This document shows, one piece after another, positions 59,201 through 64,000 of a stretch of DNA of 64,000 bases. The notes below the pieces were generated by a model, which made no database searches, had not been told where the DNA came from, and saw only the letters and a program-made list of their open reading frames with translations. The translations under genes were made by a program, and so were the position numbers. The stretch is from positions 124,001 through 188,000 of the forward strand of contig NW_027490134.1 in the NCBI RefSeq assembly GCF_050948175.1. Reading direction: 5' to 3'. The DNA is from Xylocopa sonorina (lineage: Eukaryota > Arthropoda > Insecta > Hymenoptera > Apidae). How positions within the stretch are numbered: position 1 is the stretch's first letter; each line of letters opens with the position of its first letter.

Positions 59201-59640
59201 GGAGCATTATAACTCTATTACTCTAACATGTAGGCACAATGAAGCGCCTACTCACTGCGTGGACCTGTAGACTCCACATCCTTTAGAAGTGTAAACGGAG
59301 TTAAGCATATTGGAATGCTTAGAAGATTGTACTCTACTAACTTAGAAACGCTGAAATTAAACGCGACCATTGCAATATATAAAGCATTAGATCCCTATAG
59401 CTTTGAAACGCAGACACTATGAAACGACAGCTCTTTACATTCAGCAGGAGGATTCACTATCATTTAAAGCGTACAAGCAGATATGTTTTATGCGATGCAT
59501 AGGAAATTTAAACCTACTACCACTGAAACGTTAAAATGACAATCGCTACAGAAATGAATAAAGCATTAGTACTCCATTGCTTTGAAACGCAAATACTATG
59601 AAGCGTCATCCAGTTGCATGCAACATTAGAATAGATTCCT
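59200..59640 (-). repeat. Old ~179-bp satellite, minus orientation
   Basis: About 2.5 units: GCATTGCATGGAGCATTATA, GTAGGCACAATGAAGCGCC, CTGTAGACTCCACATCC, GCATAGGAAATTTAAACC, GAAGCGTCATCCAGTTGCAT. It ends near 59640 in nonsatellite sequence. Confidence 0.82.
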
Positions 59641-59726
59641 TTTACGCTTATCTTATCAATAGGGAAAATTTTTGGACCTGGCTCACCTGTAAAATCTGAT
59701 GTGGTAGGAATTTTATCGACATCTGA

Positions 59727-59936
59727 TCATTCTTCGCTGTAACTATACAATCCTGTGAATATTGCACAATGACTGGAATCATCGGAATCGCTTGAATGCT
59801 GTAGTGGAATGGCTGTTGATCTTATTCTTGGACCCACATCAATATAGCAGTCCTCGACTTTTATATCAGAATCTTCTGAATGTACCGAATAATCCGATAG
59901 AGAGTCAGCAATATACTCATCAATGGTATCACTCAT
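59727..59936 (-). pseudogene. piggyBac-type N-terminal fragment
   Basis: The minus-strand frame from the Met at 59936 reads MSDTIDEYIADSLSDYSVHS, then EDSDIKVEDCYIDVGPRIRS and HSSDSDDSSHC to a stop at 59727. This is an acidic Ser/Asp-rich start of the kind that precedes the DDE core in piggyBac transposases, but there is no diagnostic catalytic motif. It may be the lost N-terminus of the plus-strand fragment at 61020 after inversion, or belong to another copy. Sequence on either side (59640-59726 and 59937-60295) shows no recognisable gene; a TTAA occurs near 60291 at the border with satellite. Confidence 0.45.
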
Positions 59937-60295
59937 ATTATGTGGGTAAAAAGTTACAAAATAATAAACCTTGTTATACTGGTAAACTAGAAGCGTAAGG
60001 CTACGAAACAGAAGATGACTATGGAATGCATTGTTCAAGAATAATTCTTGCTTTGATTGTTTCCAAACTATCGCATAAGTTTTATGTCTTGGGCATATGA
60101 AATGAAGATTGACATAACCATGGCAAGTACATACAAATCGATGTACAAGATATTCAAACCAGCAAAAAAATTGCACATCATAGTGGGATCAGCGCACAAG
60201 CGTCAGACTCAGAAACCCGCGTTTTCACGGGGCGGCGCTCAAGTGACATACTCAAAAACCTGCGTTATTGCGGGGACGGCTGTCAATGTATTAAC

Positions 60296-61018
60296 AGCTT
60301 CAGGTCTTCAAAAGAATGTGAATTGTACAGTTCCATGCAATGGAATGGAGCTTCATGGTGTCTGTGTGTCAAAGCGGAAGAGTACTAATGCGATGGAACA
60401 TAGCATTTCATCGCTTCGAGGTAAGTAAGCGGTATACTTCGATGCATGGCATTATGCTTATCTGCTTCTACATTTCAAGAGAAAGTAAATGCTAGAGCTC
60501 CTTGCACCTGGATTGCGCTTCATAGTGTCTGCGTGGCAAGTCAATGCATGGTGTTCTAAAAAAACACCATGCATTCCAATGGCCCACCTCATTTCAACGA
60601 TTCGAAGTTAGTGATTTGTAATCTTCTATGAATAGCATTATCCTTTTCTGCTTCTGCACTACAACAGAAAGTGAATCCTACAGTTCTAAGCAACAGGAAG
60701 GAGTTTCATAGTGTCTGCCAGTCAAAGCAACGGAGTTCTAAAGCTCCATTCAATGGTGTCGCGCATCTCGTTTCAAAGTTTGAAAGTAAGTAAGTTGCAA
60801 TGCTCCATACATAGCATTTTGTTTATCTATTTCTACATTTCTAAAAAATGTGAAATCTACAGTTCCAAGCAACTGGATGGCGTTCCACAGTGTCTCAGTG
60901 TCGATACAGTAGAGTCCTAATGCTCCATGCAATGCGATGGCGCAACTCATTTCAACGTTCTGAGTAAGTAATTTGTAATTCTCTATGTATAGCATTATGC
61001 TTATTTGCTTCTACACTT
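60296..61018 (+). repeat. Old ~179-bp satellite, plus orientation, about 4 units
   Basis: CTTCAAAAGAATGTGAATTG, GTTCCATGCAATGGAATGG, GGTAAGTAAGCGGTATAC, GGCATTATGCTTATCTGCTT repeat with about 175-180 bp spacing. The array stops at CTTATTTGCTTCTACACTT, where a T-rich linker and piggyBac-derived sequence begin. Confidence 0.88.
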
Positions 61019-61019
61019 A

Positions 61020-62310
61020 AAAATTTTTTTTTCTTCTAGACACCAACTGGCCTGGCAGCCTATGCCAGAAAACGAAGTGAACATTTTTATTGGTGTCCTG
61101 CTTATATTGGTTGTAGCGCCACTGCTAGAAATTAGATTATATTGATCTCAAAAAAAGGATATGTATACAAACGCGGATATGAAAAGCGCGACCGGTTTAC
61201 ATGGATACATAGATATTTACACTTATTACATTTTCACGGCTTGGACTGAGGACCGTTTGAATAAACTTAGAAATATTGTTAACGAAATTGTCGACACTTT
61301 CAAAATTACTGTTAAGACTTGTAAAAATATTGTAATCGACGAAACTATGGTTTCGTGTTAAGGACGCCTCAGTTCTTGCCAATATATCCCAGGAAAGCGG
61401 CATAAATATGGTATAAGACTTTGTAAACTCTGCCTTCCGGAAGGATGCACTCACAACATTCTTATTTACGTCGGAAAAAATGCAACCATAATAGTTAAAG
61501 CACATGCACATGTTGTTATGACGTTGGAAGTTGAATTATTATTTGGAAGCCGCGTATTATACGCAGATAGTTTTGACAATAGTGTCCCATTGGCCAAGAA
61601 ACTTCTGCAAAAGGGAACATTTATTTGTGGTCCAGTAAAAATTAATAAAAAATTTCCCCAGCTGCAGGCCATACGAAAACAGCAACGGGGTGGTTTTATG
61701 TATTTTCAAAATCAGAGCGGCTTTAAATTATTAAAGTGGACGGATAAGAGGCCGGTATGCATGCTAGCCACTTCTGAAAACCACAAATGTGTCATTGTCC
61801 AGGGTAGTAACAATAAGTTAAAGCCGGACGTTGTGTTTCTTTATAACAAAGCTAAGAAAGGGTTTGACCATCCGAGCCGATGTTTTCTTATCACAGTTGA
61901 TTACGCAGAACAGTAAAGTGGTATAGAAAAATAGTTATCGAATTAGTATGCGCGGCTTCTCTCGTTAATGCCTGCTATATATATAGAAAATGGAGTACTA
62001 AAGGTATGAAAATATTAAACTTCCGCGAAAAAGTTATTGATTATCTCTTCAGTACAGTGGATCATCACGGTGAACAAACGTCATCTGAAACTTAAGCAGT
62101 GCCCAAGAAACGTACACATTTTCTGCAGTCGTTCCAAGACCGCACGAGAAAAGCAAGACAGGGCTGCAAAGAATATTATAAACGGATGTCTAGAATAAAT
62201 GGTAGGTAGTATGCCGTGAATAAGGCGATAAAAGTAAAAACCTGTTGTAACCGATGTAAGGGTCAACCGATTTCTACGCAACATGTTTTGAAAAATTATA
62301 TAAAAAGATT
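61020..62310 (+). pseudogene. piggyBac-like transposase, 5'-truncated, disrupted
   Basis: Plus strand, in order: EVNIFIGVLLILVVAPLLEI, RLY then a stop where the family has Trp, EDRLNKLRNIVNEIVDTFKI, NIVIDETMVSC with the first catalytic Asp, GRLSSCQYIPGKRHKYGIRL, LYADSFDNSVPLAKKLLQKG around the second Asp, and FLYNKAKKGFDHPSRCFLIT, where the third Asp is kept but the usual Asp shortly after it is lost. A stop at 61914 is followed by WYRKIVIELVCAASLVNACY and, after another stop, a Cys-rich tail (KTCCNRCKGQP, then ATCFEKLYKK in another frame). It lacks the N-terminus and recognisable element ends. It belongs to a different piggyBac subfamily from 55146-57532 and is related to 41765-42107. Confidence 0.88.
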
Positions 62311-62379
62311 AAATAATTATGTTAGGTTTATAACATTGATTTGTTATGTTTTAAGTATTGAATGTTTGTTTACAATGCG

Positions 62380-63585
62380 GAGAATTAGATCACCACAGCT
62401 TTGACAAGCAGACAATAAGAATCCCCAGCCCGGTGCAAGGAACAGTCTAATTTACATTCGTTTGAAGTGTAGAAATAGGTAAGGGTAATGCGATACATAG
62501 AATATTACAACATTCTTGCTTTCGTCTGTAGAATTCAGATTCTTCTGAAGTATAGATGCAAATAAGCATAATGCTATGCATAGCAGATTACATCTCACTT
62601 ACTTTGAAACGTTGAAATGGAAAGTGCTATCGCATTGCGTGAAGTAGTAAACTCTAATGCTTCGACACACACACACTCTGATCTACCTTGTTGTTGCATG
62701 GAACTGTAGAATTCACATTCTTTTGAACTATTGAAGTATATAAGCATAATGCTATGCATGGAGGATTACAGCTTACTTAATTTGAAATCATGAAATGACA
62801 TGCACAATTGCATTGCAGGAGCATTAGAACTCCATTCCACTTACACGCAGGCACTACGAGCCACCATCCCTTTGCATGGAGATGTAGCATTCACTTTCTA
62901 CGGAAATGTAGAAGGAGATATGCATAATGCTATGCTTAGCATATTTCAGCGTACTTAATTTGAAACGTTGCAATGATATGCGGCATAGCTATGCATGGAG
63001 CACTAAAACTCCATTGCTTTGATACGTAGACATTATGAAGTCACTTCCTCTTGCATGAAACTGTAGAATTCACATACAGGATCCTTACTTTGAAACTTTG
63101 AAACTTTGAAATGACAAGAGCCATTCGCGCTGCATGGAGCACTGCAACTCCATTGCTTTGACACGCAGATACACTGAAGCGCCATCCCGTTGCACGGAAC
63201 TGTAGAATTCATGTTTATAGGGAGTGCAGATGCCGATAAGCATAATGTTATTAATTGAAAATTGCAGCTTACTTACTTTGAAATGTTTAAATGGGATGCG
63301 CTGTCGCATTGCATGGTACTTTAGAACTCTACCGCTTTGACACGCAGACACTATGAAGCGCTATTCCGTTCCATGGAAATGTATAATTCACAATATTTGG
63401 AAATGTAAAAGCAGATAAGCATATTGCTTTGTTTAGAAGTTTTAGCTCACTTACTTTGAAAATTTGCAATGAGATACGCCTTTGAATTGCATGAAGTACT
63501 AGACCTCTTCCGTTTCCACAAGCAGACTCTGTACAGCGCCATCCCGTTACACGGAACAGTAGAAATCACAATTATTATTCATAAT
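62380..63585 (-). repeat. Old ~179-bp satellite, minus orientation, about 7 units
   Basis: The best-preserved stretch of the old family: CTGTAGAATTCACATTC, GATAAGCATAATGCTATGCA, CTTACTTACTTTGAAACG, GCATTGCATGGAGCA, GACACGCAGACACTATGAAG, GCGCCATCCCGTTGCA. Within 63275-63450 the three ~60-bp subunits are easy to align: each begins CTTTGA or TTTGGA, runs to a (G)CGC.AT..C or GCATAAT word and then TGCATGGA or TGCATAGA. Confidence 0.92.
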
Positions 63586-63589
63586 ATTA

Positions 63590-64000
63590 TCTATTGGCCA
63601 TGATTCCCATTGCCTTTCCAAGATTTTTCATCAAACATGGTTTTTCGAGTCTTATCGTGAATATAAGCTGTGGAACCGAAAATTCGTAAATACTTTACTT
63701 TAGACTTTTTATCAAGCTACATTTCAAATGGCGTTTTACTTCGTTTTAAAGCCTTCGTTGGGCTTAAATTTATTAAATACGTCACAGTTAAAGCTGCTTC
63801 CACCCAAAACAGTTTATTTAAACTGGCACCACTTATCATCGTGCGTGCCATTTCTGTTACGTTTCTGACCATTCTCTCAGAAACACCAATTGGGGAGTTC
63901 GCGGAACTGTTAGATGGTAACTAGTACCCTTTTCTACACAATAATCTTTCATCTCATTTGACAGATATTCTCTGCCATTATCGCTATACAACTGAACAAC
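63590..64000 (-). pseudogene. Copia-type integrase fragment, continues past the window
   Basis: Minus strand from 64000 reads VVQLYSDNGREYLSNEMKDY (second catalytic Asp of the DDE integrase core), GTSYHLTVPRTPQL, a frameshift near 63895, VSERMVRNVTEMARTMIS with the catalytic Glu, NKLFWVEAALTVTYLINLSP, then TPFEM followed by a stop, and KVKYLRIFGSTAYIHDKTR. This is the Ty1/Copia pol order. The frameshift and stop show the copy is dead; the 5' part lies outside the window. It borders old satellite at about 63590. Confidence 0.88.

Noticed and set aside
60287..60300. TTAA next to the 59.7-60.3 kb piggyBac-type fragment as an element end
   Set aside because: The adjoining sequence does not begin with the CCC-type terminal repeat seen at 57532, and no partner end was found.

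Overview
This window looks like insect pericentromeric heterochromatin. Hymenoptera is a guess only, based on TTAGG-like DNA and the mix of Gypsy, Copia and piggyBac relics. I see no intact cellular gene, tRNA, rRNA, CRISPR array or bacterial feature. The sequence consists of one satellite superfamily in several states of decay, two large inverted duplications, and transposons at different stages of degradation.

Layout. 1-23.5 kb: a continuous, single-orientation array of a 174-bp satellite (about 135 copies) organised into higher-order repeats whose periods are integer multiples of 174 (8-mer, 7-mer, and 10/12/16/20-monomer duplications). 23.5-24.3 kb: the array decays into an older, ~179-bp relative. 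24.3-30.9 kb: an LTR-like fragment, one arm of a 0.57-kb inverted repeat, a gene-derived pseudogene block and a complete 1.37-kb LTR-like insertion. 30.9-37.1 kb: satellite in mostly opposite orientation, broken by a GC-rich island and the second arm of the 0.57-kb inverted repeat. 37.1-41.2 kb: a dead Ty3/Gypsy element. 41.2-42.5 kb: scrambled piggyBac pieces and old satellite. 42.5-47.0 kb: noncoding DNA with microsatellites, a long hairpin and TTAGG-like sequence. 43.6-49.6 kb: inverted copy of the 26.5-30.9 kb block, differing by about 3 kb of extra sequence and by LTR insertions. 50.8-53.4 kb: intermediate-age satellite. 53.4-58.6 kb: a 131-bp AT-rich tandem array split by an LTR-like insertion and a 2.39-kb piggyBac element. 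58.6-63.6 kb: old satellite with more piggyBac fragments. The end of the window holds a Copia integrase fragment.

The satellite layers are the main story. The 174-bp core, an intermediate form and the ~179-bp form are homologous, and the ~179-bp unit is itself built from three related ~60-bp subunits. Homogeneous satellite forms the core, decayed relatives lie at the edge and beyond, and orientation flips repeatedly outside the core. That resembles layered pericentromeric satellite, but centromere function cannot be shown from sequence. Similarity statements were made by reading and aligning by eye; no identity percentages were computed.
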